DNA of 64,000 bases, taken from positions 62,001 to 126,000 of the forward strand of contig DIYP01000007.1 of assembly GCA_002427735.1 (NCBI GenBank). Reading direction: 5' to 3'. This DNA comes from Flavobacteriales bacterium UBA6051 (lineage in GTDB: Bacteria; Bacteroidota; Bacteroidia; Flavobacteriales_D; Crocinitomicaceae). How positions within the stretch are numbered: the first letter of the stretch is position 1; every line of letters starts with the position of its first letter. A program made the position numbers and the translations under genes. The notes under the pieces are model-generated. The model ran no database searches, was not told the origin of the DNA, and worked only from the letters and a program-made list of their open reading frames with translations. Shown here piece by piece: positions 1 to 8,730 of the stretch.

Positions 1-183
1 TTGACTTCTTAGGCTAGTGATTCTGTTACGTAGTTTTATTTTATCAAAGTGGCGGTAGTAATCTGACAAATAGAAATAGCGAGTGTAGACGCGTTTTCCA
101 TCGAGCGTGTGACCATATTCGTTACCGCAGCAGAACGAAGTTGTCGAGCACATTGCCAAAGCGAGAATGAGAATATATTTCAT
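1..183 (-). CDS. Secreted protein of unknown function, partial at left edge
   Basis: An uninterrupted frame of 61 codons starts with ATG at 183 and runs off the left edge, so only the N-terminus is present. It begins MKYILILALAMCSTTSFCCG, a lysine followed by a hydrophobic stretch and then cysteines, which reads as a signal peptide, possibly of lipoprotein type. The following residues are polar and tyrosine-rich (NEYGHTLDGKRVYTRYF). I do not recognise the family. The next gene upstream on this strand ends in a strong terminator at 225-258, so this gene probably has its own promoter in the short gap. Confidence 0.6.
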   Translation of the reverse strand, partial: MKYILILALAMCSTTSFCCGNEYGHTLDGKRVYTRYFYLSDYYRHFDKIKLRNRITSLRSQ

Positions 184-224
184 AACATAGGTTTTGTTAT
201 GAAATGCTTCGCAAAAGATAAGTA

Positions 225-258
225 ACAAAAAAGCCGTCCCAACGATGTTGGAACGGCT
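225..258 (-). terminator. Rho-independent terminator
   Basis: Read on the minus strand, AGCCGTTCCAAC and GTTGGGACGGCT form a 12-bp stem with one G-U pair and a 3-nt loop (232-257), followed by a run of six T. It lies directly after the stop codon of the BNR-repeat gene at 283 and is correctly oriented to end that transcript. Confidence 0.85.
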
Positions 259-282
259 AATATATTTGGTTAAAGAATCTAA

Positions 283-3200
283 TTAATCTTCTTTCCAGTT
301 TTCATCTTTACCCTTAATGTAGGGGATATTTGCATCCTCTAACTTTTTTTCGATGGAACGAAGTCCAACAATGATATCGTCCAAGTTTGTTCTAAATTTC
401 GCGTAGTCTTCCCTTGCAATGGAAATATGAGAGCGTTGTGTTTCCGTTGCACCATAAGTATTAGCGAACAGCTGGTAATAAACAAGACCAACCCGTCCTG
501 AAATACTTGGTTCCGTTTCAAACTGGTGTTGAGATTTAATCCAATCGCCCCAAAGCATTAATTGGCAATCTGTTAACTCATTCTTTAATACTTCGATTTT
601 AGATAGAAGTTGAATGTCTGCACCAGGATAAGTTTTAATAGCATGCTCCACCAGTTTCAATTTGTCTTCAGTTTCACCCATTAGTTTCCCTGAGCCATTT
701 ACTTTTCTTCTCAGTTCAGCAACCTCTTTTCGGAAGGCAATTAATTCTGCATTTGCTTCTGGTGTCTCGACTTGATTATTTAAACCAACAACATTGAAGT
801 TTGTTTTTTCAACCAATTGGTCAATCGCTCCATCTTTGATCGCATAAACCTCAACAGAATAGGTTCCAGGCGATACCAACAGACCAATGTCGGCACTTGA
901 ATATCTGCCAGGTTTTGATTTGTTTATTTTAATCGGACTTGTTGTTTCCATGCGCAGGTTCCATGAAACGCGTGAAATTCCCTTTGAAGGAGATGTTTTA
1001 AGACGTTTCAATTCTTTACCATTGCTATCACGGATAATCCAAATTAATTGTTGCTTGTCTTCTGCTTCTTCAGCATAAAGCTCTTGAAAACTTGGGTAGT
1101 CTACTGCATTTTTCTCTTTCTCAAGCTTTTCTTGTTTTTCTTCTCGTTGATCCTTGAGTGATTTGGTTGTTTCCTTTAAGTATAGCGAGAAAGTTGCTCC
1201 AAAAGTAGGGTTTTCGGCATTCCACATATTATGCCCTTGGCTACCGGTTCCTCTTAAACCAAGTGGTGCACTTTGTACATAGAGTAAGGCATCTTTAACT
1301 GGGAATAACTTTGCCTTTTCATCCAATGTTTCTTTTGAGAGATGACGTAAAGGGGTATAGTTATCCAACACGTAGAATCCGCGTCCAAACGTCGCTACAA
1401 CGATATCATTTTCGCGCTGTTGAACTTCAATGTCATATACCGCAATCGTCGGAAGCCCTGCGAGCTTCGTCCAGTTTTCTCCTCCGTCATTTGAAAAATA
1501 GCAACCAAATTCTGTTCCTGCGAATAATAGGTTTGGGTCAACATGATCTTGACGAATGGCAAACGCAGAACCTCTTTCTGGCAAGTTTCCTGAGATTGAA
1601 ACCCAAGTTTTTCCTTTATCTGTACTCTTTAAAACATACGGTTTGAAATCACCTGATCTATGATTATTGAGCGTCGCAAAAACAACGTTCTCATCATGCA
1701 AACTTGCAACAATCATATTGACACGTGTGTTTTCTGGCACTCCCGGAAAGCTGTTCGTTTTTGTCCAACTGTCTCCTCCATTTTCGGAAACTTGAACAAG
1801 TCCATCATCGGTTCCTGCATATAATAGTCCTTTCTTCAATGGAGACTCGTCAAATGCGACAATATTTCCATAAATGGTCGTCGAACGATTTTTCATAACT
1901 GCATCAATCGACCATACTTGTCCCATTACAGGGAGCTTGTTTCTATCTATTTGTTGAGATAAGTCTGGGGAAATAGTTGTCCAGTCATCTCCACGGTTTG
2001 TGCTCTTAAACACTTTGTTCGCACAGAAATAAATGGTTTTATTGTCATGTGGAGAGATTAACAATGGAGCATCCCAATTCCAGCGGTACGCTTTTTCATC
2101 TTTACCAGGTGAGGGCTGAATAAAGATTTTTTCTCCGGTTAGTTTGTTGTATCGCACTAATCCACCATATTGAGACTGGGCATAGGCGATATTAGGATCT
2201 GTAGGGTCAATTGCTGATTCGAAACCATCTCCACCATTGGTAATAAACCAATCGCTATTTAGAATTCCAGCATTATTAATCGTTGCAGAAGGTCCTCCCA
2301 TTGAATTATTGTCTTGTGTACCACCATAGATGTTGTAGAATGGCTCGGCATTGTCGGCTGCAACTTTATAAAACTGTATGATTGGTAAGTTGTCGTAGTA
2401 GCGCCATTCTTTTGCATGCGTATAGGTTTCATAGATACCTCCGTCACAGCCAACAATCCAGTGATTAGCATCATTCGGATCAATCCAGATGCAGTGGTTA
2501 TCAACGTGCTTATGCGGTTCACCTGTTGCCTTAAAGTTTTTTCCTCCGTCTTCAGTGTGGTGAAGCCATGTGTTCATTGAAAAAACTTTGTTTTTATCAG
2601 TGAGGTCACAGATGATTTCCTGATAGTAATTACCACTGGTTTTATAATCGGACATTTTACTCCAATTTTCCCCCATATTGGTTGAACGGAAGAAGCCTCC
2701 TTTATCTCCTCTAGCTTCAACAATTGCGTAAACATAGTTGTGATCTGCAGGTGATACTGCAATTCCGATACGTCCCATTTTACCAGCAGGAAGCCCCTTG
2801 TTGATCTCCTTCCATGTCTCACCACCATCTGTTGATTTGTACAGTCCAGATTCTGGGCCTCCACCAATGTACGTCCATTCTCGGCGTCTTCTTTGATGTG
2901 CTGATGCATAAAGGACATTCGGATTCGTGGGATCAATGGCAATTTCCGCAATACCCGTATGCTCAGAAATCTCCAACGTCTGCTTCCATGTAACACCGCC
3001 ATCTGTTGATTTATAAACACCACGCTCTCCACCTGCGCTCCAAACTGGACCGTAAGCTGCTACCCAAACTGTATTCTCATCATTAGGATGTACAATAATC
3101 TTCCCAATATGCTCAGATGTCTTAAGTCCCATATTTTTGAAAGACTTTCCTCCGTCAACAGATTTATAAACTCCATCTCCGTATGCTACTGAGCGTTGGT

Positions 3201-3552
3201 TATTGTTTTCACCCGTTCCCACCCAAACTGTATTTGGATTTGTTGGAGCGAGTGTAACACAACCGATAGAGTAAGAATCGTAATTATCGAAAATAGGAGA
3301 GAAGGTCGTTCCATGATTGGTTGTCTTCCAGACACCACCGGATGCTGCGGCGACGTACCAAACGTTATGATTGTCTGGGTGAACTGCCAGGTCTGCAATT
3401 CTTCCAGATGTTTTTGCAGGTCCCACCATACGGAATTTTAATCCCGCGACGGTACTTGCCTCAATGCTATTCGTCGCTTCATTCTTTTTTTTCTGAGCAA
3501 TTAATGGAACGGAAATACACGCTGTCAGCGCAAGGAAAAGTAGTTTTTTCAT
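283..3552 (-). CDS. Secreted VPS10/sortilin-like BNR-repeat beta-propeller protein
   Basis: The 1089-aa protein has a signal peptide (MKKLLFLALTACISVPLIAQ) followed by about 700 residues with at least eight Asp-box/BNR repeats of the form KSTDGGxTW, for example YKSTDGGVTWKQ and YKSTDGGETWKE. This is the pattern of the sortilin/VPS10-type WD40/YVTN/BNR proteins often labelled glycosyl hydrolase in Bacteroidota. The last roughly 350 residues are rich in charged helices and lack a T9SS sorting domain, so a periplasmic location is likely. The frame stays open to 3660, but the signal peptide argues for the ATG at 3552; an ATG at 3561 is the only close rival. Substrate and enzymatic activity cannot be inferred. 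A terminator follows at 225-258. Confidence 0.8.
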   Translation of the reverse strand: MKKLLFLALTACISVPLIAQKKKNEATNSIEASTVAGLKFRMVGPAKTSGRIADLAVHPDNHNVWYVAAASGGVWKTTNHGTTFSPIFDNYDSYSIGCVTLAPTNPNTVWVGTGENNNQRSVAYGDGVYKSVDGGKSFKNMGLKTSEHIGKIIVHPNDENTVWVAAYGPVWSAGGERGVYKSTDGGVTWKQTLEISEHTGIAEIAIDPTNPNVLYASAHQRRRREWTYIGGGPESGLYKSTDGGETWKEINKGLPAGKMGRIGIAVSPADHNYVYAIVEARGDKGGFFRSTNMGENWSKMSDYKTSGNYYQEIICDLTDKNKVFSMNTWLHHTEDGGKNFKATGEPHKHVDNHCIWIDPNDANHWIVGCDGGIYETYTHAKEWRYYDNLPIIQFYKVAADNAEPFYNIYGGTQDNNSMGGPSATINNAGILNSDWFITNGGDGFESAIDPTDPNIAYAQSQYGGLVRYNKLTGEKIFIQPSPGKDEKAYRWNWDAPLLISPHDNKTIYFCANKVFKSTNRGDDWTTISPDLSQQIDRNKLPVMGQVWSIDAVMKNRSTTIYGNIVAFDESPLKKGLLYAGTDDGLVQVSENGGDSWTKTNSFPGVPENTRVNMIVASLHDENVVFATLNNHRSGDFKPYVLKSTDKGKTWVSISGNLPERGSAFAIRQDHVDPNLLFAGTEFGCYFSNDGGENWTKLAGLPTIAVYDIEVQQRENDIVVATFGRGFYVLDNYTPLRHLSKETLDEKAKLFPVKDALLYVQSAPLGLRGTGSQGHNMWNAENPTFGATFSLYLKETTKSLKDQREEKQEKLEKEKNAVDYPSFQELYAEEAEDKQQLIWIIRDSNGKELKRLKTSPSKGISRVSWNLRMETTSPIKINKSKPGRYSSADIGLLVSPGTYSVEVYAIKDGAIDQLVEKTNFNVVGLNNQVETPEANAELIAFRKEVAELRRKVNGSGKLMGETEDKLKLVEHAIKTYPGADIQLLSKIEVLKNELTDCQLMLWGDWIKSQHQFETEPSISGRVGLVYYQLFANTYGATETQRSHISIAREDYAKFRTNLDDIIVGLRSIEKKLEDANIPYIKGKDENWKED

Positions 3553-3838
3553 AGAATTCATAATTTTTGAATCACTGTTTGATGAAATAGTTCTCAGTAT
3601 TGAGTCCCACAATCTACTCATAAATCTGCGAATCAAGGGGATTTCGACAATGAAATACATGACCGGTAAATGATTTGTTTCATTGAAAATTGTATTTCGA
3701 TTGAACTATATAGGGAATCGGTTAAAACTCATTGAACGAAACTGGCGCTGGGATGTAACTTTTCATTAAAATCTACGATATAATTAATTGGGTATGGAAT
3801 TTGAACTGTCCGACCTTGAATCAAATGAATAGATCCGA

Positions 3839-5881
3839 ATGAAAACACTTTACATTTTCCTTTTTTTCTCAACTATTTCTCTCGTTTCATTTGCTCAGGA
3901 AGAAGCTGAAGCCTGCGTTGAACCTTCCAAAAAGGTAATGAAACTTATTACAGCGGCGGTGAATGCCAAAGATGCACCTACGGCAGTTTCTAATTTTAAG
4001 GCGGCGATTGAGTTGGATGAGGAAAATGCAATGGCGTATTATGAATATGGCATGTATGCTTACGTCAAGGCGTTGGAATATTACGACCGCTATCCGAACC
4101 CTGCCAGAGGAGATAAAAGTTTCCAAAAGGCAAAAGAGATGTTTCTACAAACGCTTGATCGTTGTTCAGATTATCATGCAAACTGTAGTTATTTTATTGG
4201 AGTAATTAGCTACAAGCAAGGAGATACAGAGAATGCCATTAAATGGTTTAAAGAGTTTCAAAAATATAAGCATTCCGATACAGATCGCTATTCTGAAGAT
4301 CATGCGAAAATGTTAAGTGATGTTGCTAATGTATTGGAAAAGCTGGAAGTAGATAAGGAGGTGAAATCTAGAGAAGTGCCTTTTAAGCCATCGCTAGTCA
4401 AAAATGTAAGTACCCTTGACAACGAGTACTTTCCAATGATTTCTCCGGACAATGAGTTGATTTTTTATACACGTAAGCTGGATGTAAAGAATTTGGGAGA
4501 CATTCATTCAAACGTAGTAGAACAACTTACACTGTCTAAACGTCCCAATATGAAATCGGAGTTTGACGGAGGAAAAGCGCTTCCAGCACCTTTCAACAAT
4601 GGGGACGTCCAGAGTTATGGTGCGACGACATTATCGGTCGATAACAAAGAAATGATTTTATGTGCCTGCAAGAAGGAGCAAGTGTACGGTCGGCCATACA
4701 TGAATTGCGATCTTTATATTACGACTTACCAACGTTCAGGCGAAGGAGGAAACGATTATTCATGGACGCCGATCGAAAATATGGGCGATAAAATCAATAC
4801 ACCTGATGGCTGGGAAGGGCAACCGTCATTATCAGCTGACGGCAACACGTTGTTTTACACTGTGAATCGTCCTACTTCGAGAAACAATGATATTTATATT
4901 GTTGAGCGAAATGACGATGGATCATGGGGTACGCCAAGACCATTTGATGAAATCAATACTGATGGAAAAGATAAAAGTCCGTTCCTTCATCAGGATAGTG
5001 AAACCTTATATTTCGTTTCAGAAAGTACAAAAGACCGACCGGGTGTTGGTGGCCTAGATATATTTTACATTCGAAAGGAAAACGGAAAATGGACAAAACC
5101 AACCAACATTGGTTATCCCATTAATTCTCAAGATGACGAATTAGGCTTGTTCGTTTCAATTGATGGTGAAGTGGCCTATTTTTCATCTCGGGTAGGTGGA
5201 AAATGGAACATTTATTCTTTTGAACTTTATGAGGAGGCCAGACCACAAGCAGTGGCAATTCTAAAGGGTGAATTGAAAGATGAAGCTGGTCAACCAGTCG
5301 AGGGAGCCAAGATAGAGATTGCATACGAAGATTCTGATGAGGTTACGGAGGTAAAGGTCAATGGAGATGACGGGAAGTATGCAGCCATTGTGAAGATGGA
5401 TAAGAAACAAGATATCATGGTAAGTGTCAAAAAAGAAGGACATGCCTTTGATACAAAGCTTATTTCCAAGGAAGAATTCAAAGAAGATGACGTTGTAGTA
5501 CGAGGAAAAGATTTGGATGTTAAGAAGTTGAAGGTTGGTGAAGCATATACGATTAATGATATTTTGTACCCAACCGGCGGATTTGATCTTAGTTCTAAAT
5601 CAAAATTCATTCTGAAAGGGTTTGCGCGATTCTTGAAAGAAAATCCGACTATATCGGTTGGAATTCAAGGACACACGGACGATGTTGGTGACGACAATGA
5701 GAACTTACGGCTATCAGAAAATCGTGCTCAGGGTGTAAAGGATTTTTTAGTAAGTCTGGGCATCAAAGAAAGCCGTTTATCAGCTAAAGGTTACGGGGAA
5801 ACGATGCCTAAGGTAGAGAACTCATCGGCATCAAACAGAGCGAAGAACCGTCGCACGGATTTCGTTATTGAAGGGATGTAG
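3839..5881 (+). CDS. PorE-like OmpA-family protein (TPR, PD40 propeller, CRD, OmpA_C)
   Basis: The 680-aa protein shows, in order, a signal peptide (cleavage near FAQ-EEAEAC), TPR-like helices (about 20-175), a WD40-like PD40 propeller (about 190-470; repeats such as SPDNELIFYTRK, SADGNTLFYT and DSETLYFVSES), a carboxypeptidase-regulatory-like fold (about 475-560) and a C-terminal OmpA peptidoglycan-binding domain (about 565-680, with IQGHTDDVG and LSAKGYGETMP). This domain order is that of PorE (PG1058) of Porphyromonas gingivalis, a peptidoglycan-associated protein required for type IX secretion. Similar proteins also act outside T9SS, so a link to secretion is inference. A small secreted protein follows 3 bp downstream. 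Confidence 0.85.
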   Translation: MKTLYIFLFFSTISLVSFAQEEAEACVEPSKKVMKLITAAVNAKDAPTAVSNFKAAIELDEENAMAYYEYGMYAYVKALEYYDRYPNPARGDKSFQKAKEMFLQTLDRCSDYHANCSYFIGVISYKQGDTENAIKWFKEFQKYKHSDTDRYSEDHAKMLSDVANVLEKLEVDKEVKSREVPFKPSLVKNVSTLDNEYFPMISPDNELIFYTRKLDVKNLGDIHSNVVEQLTLSKRPNMKSEFDGGKALPAPFNNGDVQSYGATTLSVDNKEMILCACKKEQVYGRPYMNCDLYITTYQRSGEGGNDYSWTPIENMGDKINTPDGWEGQPSLSADGNTLFYTVNRPTSRNNDIYIVERNDDGSWGTPRPFDEINTDGKDKSPFLHQDSETLYFVSESTKDRPGVGGLDIFYIRKENGKWTKPTNIGYPINSQDDELGLFVSIDGEVAYFSSRVGGKWNIYSFELYEEARPQAVAILKGELKDEAGQPVEGAKIEIAYEDSDEVTEVKVNGDDGKYAAIVKMDKKQDIMVSVKKEGHAFDTKLISKEEFKEDDVVVRGKDLDVKKLKVGEAYTINDILYPTGGFDLSSKSKFILKGFARFLKENPTISVGIQGHTDDVGDDNENLRLSENRAQGVKDFLVSLGIKESRLSAKGYGETMPKVENSSASNRAKNRRTDFVIEGM

Positions 5882-5884
5882 ACA

Positions 5885-6361
5885 ATGCGATTTCTGCTCT
5901 GTTATACTTTTTGGGTAGTAGCGTTTAGTGTCGGCGCACAGGATGCTTCATGTAATTGCATAAAGTATGAACTTTTTGAGATGAACAATGAGTACGTTCT
6001 TGAGAATGTTCAGGCTCCTGCGATCATAAGAAGATTGGATACCAACGGTGTAGAATTGTTTTTTGAAGTCGGTGGAGGTTATGAAGCTGGACAATCGCAT
6101 TACTTTAATTTTCAAAATCAAGTGTTGTTTAATCTAGACAAGAACCAACCAGTAAACCAATACAACGCCAAGGGAACGATTTTCCGAACACGCACAATCC
6201 CTCAGTCAGAAATTCCTCTGGGAAATTTAAAAGTAAAGGTTGATCAGTATGATCCAAAGACCAATCGGATAATTGGAAAAGTATTGGCTTATCTGTCACT
6301 GGGTGAACTTGTTTTTCGCTACTCGGGTGAGTTTGATGTTCTACTTGAAGTTAATAATTGA
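5885..6361 (+). CDS. Small secreted protein of unknown function
   Basis: The 158-aa protein starts with a signal peptide (MRFLLCYTFWVVAFSVGAQ) and then CNCIKYELFE. The rest is beta-rich with no motif I recognise. The ATG lies 3 bp after the stop of the PorE-like gene, so the two are almost certainly co-transcribed, and a periplasmic or outer-membrane partner role is plausible but unproven. Confidence 0.7.
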   Translation: MRFLLCYTFWVVAFSVGAQDASCNCIKYELFEMNNEYVLENVQAPAIIRRLDTNGVELFFEVGGGYEAGQSHYFNFQNQVLFNLDKNQPVNQYNAKGTIFRTRTIPQSEIPLGNLKVKVDQYDPKTNRIIGKVLAYLSLGELVFRYSGEFDVLLEVNN

Positions 6362-6452
6362 TAGAAGGTTGATAATATTAGCTTAGAAGAACTTTTGATC
6401 TTTGTTTTTCCCTTCAGAAAATGTGCATAGATTTGCTTCGAAATAGAAGTAA

Positions 6453-7073
6453 ATGAGCACACTTTTCATTCTTGACATTATCGGGACATTTGTCTTCGCA
6501 GTTTCCGGCGTGGCAGCCGCGGTTGAAAGAAAGTTTGATTTGTTTGGGACAATTATTCTGGCATTCGTCACTGCGGTTGGTGGAGGTACGCTAAGAGACG
6601 TTCTTCTTGGAGCTAAGCCAGTGAGTTGGATGAATAGTGACTTGCATATTCTTGTGATACTTTGTGCAATTCCGGTGGCTTTCTTTTTTTCTAAGATGCT
6701 AAGAAAGCTTCGTAAAACCTTTTTACTATTTGATACAATTGGTATTGGACTCTTTACCATTTTAGGGATTGAAAAAGCTTTATCTATGGGTATGTCTCCA
6801 ATTGTATCCATAATGATGGGAGTTGTAAGCGCTGTGTTTGGTGGGATAATTCGAGATGTTCTCTCAAATGAAGTCCCATTTATTTTTAGAAAAGAAATTT
6901 ATGCCTTCGCTTGTGTCTCCGGTGCAATTATCTATCTCACGCTTTTACAGTTCAACATGGCGGTTGATATAGCAATGATTATTTCTGTAGTTGTTGTAAT
7001 CGCAATTCGTTTGTTAGCTATGCGATATGCTTGGAGCATTCCATTTGTTCCATATGCCAATCGCAAGAAGTGA
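6453..7073 (+). CDS. Trimeric intracellular cation channel-like (UPF0126) membrane protein
   Basis: The 206-aa protein has about seven hydrophobic segments arranged as two similar halves. Each half carries the family signature: GGGTLRDVLLG near residue 50 and GGIIRDVLSNEVP near residue 133. This identifies the UPF0126/TRIC family (YadS/YicG-like); bacterial members are inner-membrane cation channels or have been proposed to move glycine. Length is normal for the family. It converges with the next gene with no spacer: its TGA (7071-7073) directly abuts the opposing stop codon. Confidence 0.85.
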   Translation: MSTLFILDIIGTFVFAVSGVAAAVERKFDLFGTIILAFVTAVGGGTLRDVLLGAKPVSWMNSDLHILVILCAIPVAFFFSKMLRKLRKTFLLFDTIGIGLFTILGIEKALSMGMSPIVSIMMGVVSAVFGGIIRDVLSNEVPFIFRKEIYAFACVSGAIIYLTLLQFNMAVDIAMIISVVVVIAIRLLAMRYAWSIPFVPYANRKK

Positions 7074-7346
7074 TTACTCTTTTTTCAAAAAAAAGTAAAG
7101 TGCCAGCGAAAGAATTACATAAGGAATCATAATGCTCAATGCGGCGTTTCGGAGACTCGCGTCAATTTCACTAAGCGGTCCACCATCGAACAAGTGAATA
7201 ATCATAAAGGGATAGAGAATGATGACGAATGCAATGAAAGTAGCCACTAATGCATGAAACTGCTTATCAATAGCAAGGCGGACTACTAGGCTAAGATTGA
7301 TAAGTCCAAGGATAATTATGATCACTAACATCAAGAGGTACTCCAT
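7074..7346 (-). CDS. Small three-helix membrane protein
   Basis: The 90-aa hydrophobic protein has three predicted membrane segments (about 3-21, 30-50 and 68-86) and a C-terminal KKE. I do not recognise the family. Its ATG immediately follows the stop of the GH25 gene (TGAATG), so the two are co-transcribed and probably translationally coupled. No catalytic motif is visible. Confidence 0.65.
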   Translation of the reverse strand: MEYLLMLVIIIILGLINLSLVVRLAIDKQFHALVATFIAFVIILYPFMIIHLFDGGPLSEIDASLRNAALSIMIPYVILSLALYFFLKKE

Positions 7347-8069
7347 TCAAAACGGTGTTTTGGAATAGTTTAAGTCAACATTTCCCTTGATCCCGGGAAC
7401 ATTTCCTTTATCACTGAATTGCCAATGAAGAATTGAAGGGTCATCAAGTCCGTCAACATTCTTATTGTAATTGGCGATCCAAAATTTATACCCCTCAAAA
7501 GCGCCTCTAAATTTTGTCCTGTAGAAATGATGTGAAGTATAGATGATTGGGCGCCTTCCGGTTTTTAGCTCTACTTTACTCAGCCAAATCTTCATACGCT
7601 TTATTAAATCGGCATCAGATGCCCCTTCGATTTCTGCATCTAGTACAGGAGGTAGATCGGTTGGCTGGGCTACATAATGATTCAAAAAGTGCTCGGCTTG
7701 AAGGTCAGCGGCTTTATTCGGCAGAAAAAAATGATACGCACCATGGTTTAACCCAAGTGCGACAAGCGAAGATCGGTTTTCTTTCCATCGAGTATCAACA
7801 TGGTGAATGCCCTCGGTTGCTTTACAATAGAAAAACGACAATAATGAATCAGAATGTTGCACCAATTGATCCCAGTCAATCTCACCTTGATGATGCGAAA
7901 TATCAATGCCATAACTGACAAAACCTTCAGGAAGAGGTGGTAAGTCAAGCACATTTGAATTTCTATTATTGTCGACAAAAGCTCGGTAGATAATAGCGGT
8001 TAAAAGAATAATGAAACTAATCCCTATTAATGACCGAATATTAGATTTTCTTCTTTTTGACCGTCGCAC
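7347..8069 (-). CDS. Membrane-anchored glycoside hydrolase family 25 lysozyme
   Basis: From the GTG at 8069 the product is 240 aa: a basic N-terminus (RRSKRRKSN), one membrane segment (about 12-30) and then a GH25 muramidase domain. Family hallmarks are GIDISHHQGEIDW at the start of the barrel, CKATEG, AYHFF and the catalytic VLDAEIEG, with YTSHHF and FWIANYN further on. GH25 enzymes cleave the MurNAc-GlcNAc bond of peptidoglycan; the anchor suggests action on the periplasmic face. The frame remains open to a GTG at 8117, but that codon lies inside the rplS terminator hairpin, so I prefer 8069. It is coupled to the small membrane protein downstream. Confidence 0.8.
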   Translation of the reverse strand: MRRSKRRKSNIRSLIGISFIILLTAIIYRAFVDNNRNSNVLDLPPLPEGFVSYGIDISHHQGEIDWDQLVQHSDSLLSFFYCKATEGIHHVDTRWKENRSSLVALGLNHGAYHFFLPNKAADLQAEHFLNHYVAQPTDLPPVLDAEIEGASDADLIKRMKIWLSKVELKTGRRPIIYTSHHFYRTKFRGAFEGYKFWIANYNKNVDGLDDPSILHWQFSDKGNVPGIKGNVDLNYSKTPF

Positions 8070-8084
8070 CTTATAAATATAAAA

Positions 8085-8114
8085 AAAGCCTTTTGTCAAT
8101 TGACAAAAGGCTTT
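8085..8114 (-). terminator. Terminator of rplS (perfect 30-bp palindrome)
   Basis: AAAGCCTTTTGTCAA and its exact complement form a perfect inverted repeat. On the minus strand it is followed by seven T (8081-8087). It sits 21 bp after the rplS stop and ends 16 bp before the preferred start of the GH25 gene. Confidence 0.85.
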
Positions 8115-8134
8115 CACTAAGTATTGTGGGTGGA

Positions 8135-8485
8135 TTAAACCATGCGCTTTTCTCTAATACGCGCTGATTTACCAGTTCTTTCTCTGAAGTAGAAGATACG
8201 CGCTCTACGAACGTGACCTTGCTTATTCACCTTAATGCTTTCAATAAACGGAGAAGCCAACGGGAAAATACGCTCAACACCGATATTTCCAGACATCTTA
8301 CGAATTGTAAATGTTTCCGTAACTCCTGATCCCTTACGCTGTAGAACAACTCCCTGGAACTGCTGAATACGCTCTTTATTTCCTTCTTTAATCTTGTACG
8401 AAACAGTAATTGTATCTCCGCTTTTGAATGCAGGAAGATTATTTGACTCAACTAGTTCGCTTTCAAGTTCTTTTATAAAATCCAT
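8135..8485 (-). CDS. rplS: 50S ribosomal protein L19
   Basis: The 116-aa protein matches L19 in length and sequence: FKSGDTITVSYKIKEGNKER, then QFQGVVLQRKGSG, GVERIFPLASP, the basic VRRARIFYFRERTGKSARI and a KR-rich end. L19 sits at the interface of the 30S and 50S subunits. The gene is monocistronic here, with its own strong terminator at 8085-8114 and an upstream gap of about 245 bp shared with divergent panB. Confidence 0.95.
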   Translation of the reverse strand: MDFIKELESELVESNNLPAFKSGDTITVSYKIKEGNKERIQQFQGVVLQRKGSGVTETFTIRKMSGNIGVERIFPLASPFIESIKVNKQGHVRRARIFYFRERTGKSARIREKRMV

Positions 8486-8680
8486 GACTCTGTGTTTCTA
8501 ATTCTTTCGCCCAAATTGGGGTGCAATATTACGAATAATTCTGGAGAACAACACCTTCTAGGGGTAAATTTTTGACAAAAATAAAAAGTTTTTTGCACAG
8601 CTTCAAGAAAGGGTTTGCTCTTATTTGTCTTAATTGTGACATAGTTTGATTCGTGGAGAAGAACGATAGATAAAATTAAA

Positions 8681-8713
8681 TTGACCTTTGGATAAAGGAA
8701 TTAAGTAATTTTG
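8681..8713 (+). promoter_or_regulatory. Candidate panB promoter
   Basis: TAATTTTG at 8706-8713 is an exact match to the Bacteroidota -7 element TAnnTTTG. A TTG lies at 8681-8683, 22 nt upstream, slightly longer than the usual 19 or so. The ATG of panB is at 8731, giving a leader of about 10 nt. Confidence 0.4.
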
Positions 8714-8730
8714 AAAAAAACTACGAACGT

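Noticed and set aside
6383..6811. A 142-codon minus-strand frame
   Set aside because: It lies antisense to the TRIC-like gene, which has family motifs; the antisense product has none.
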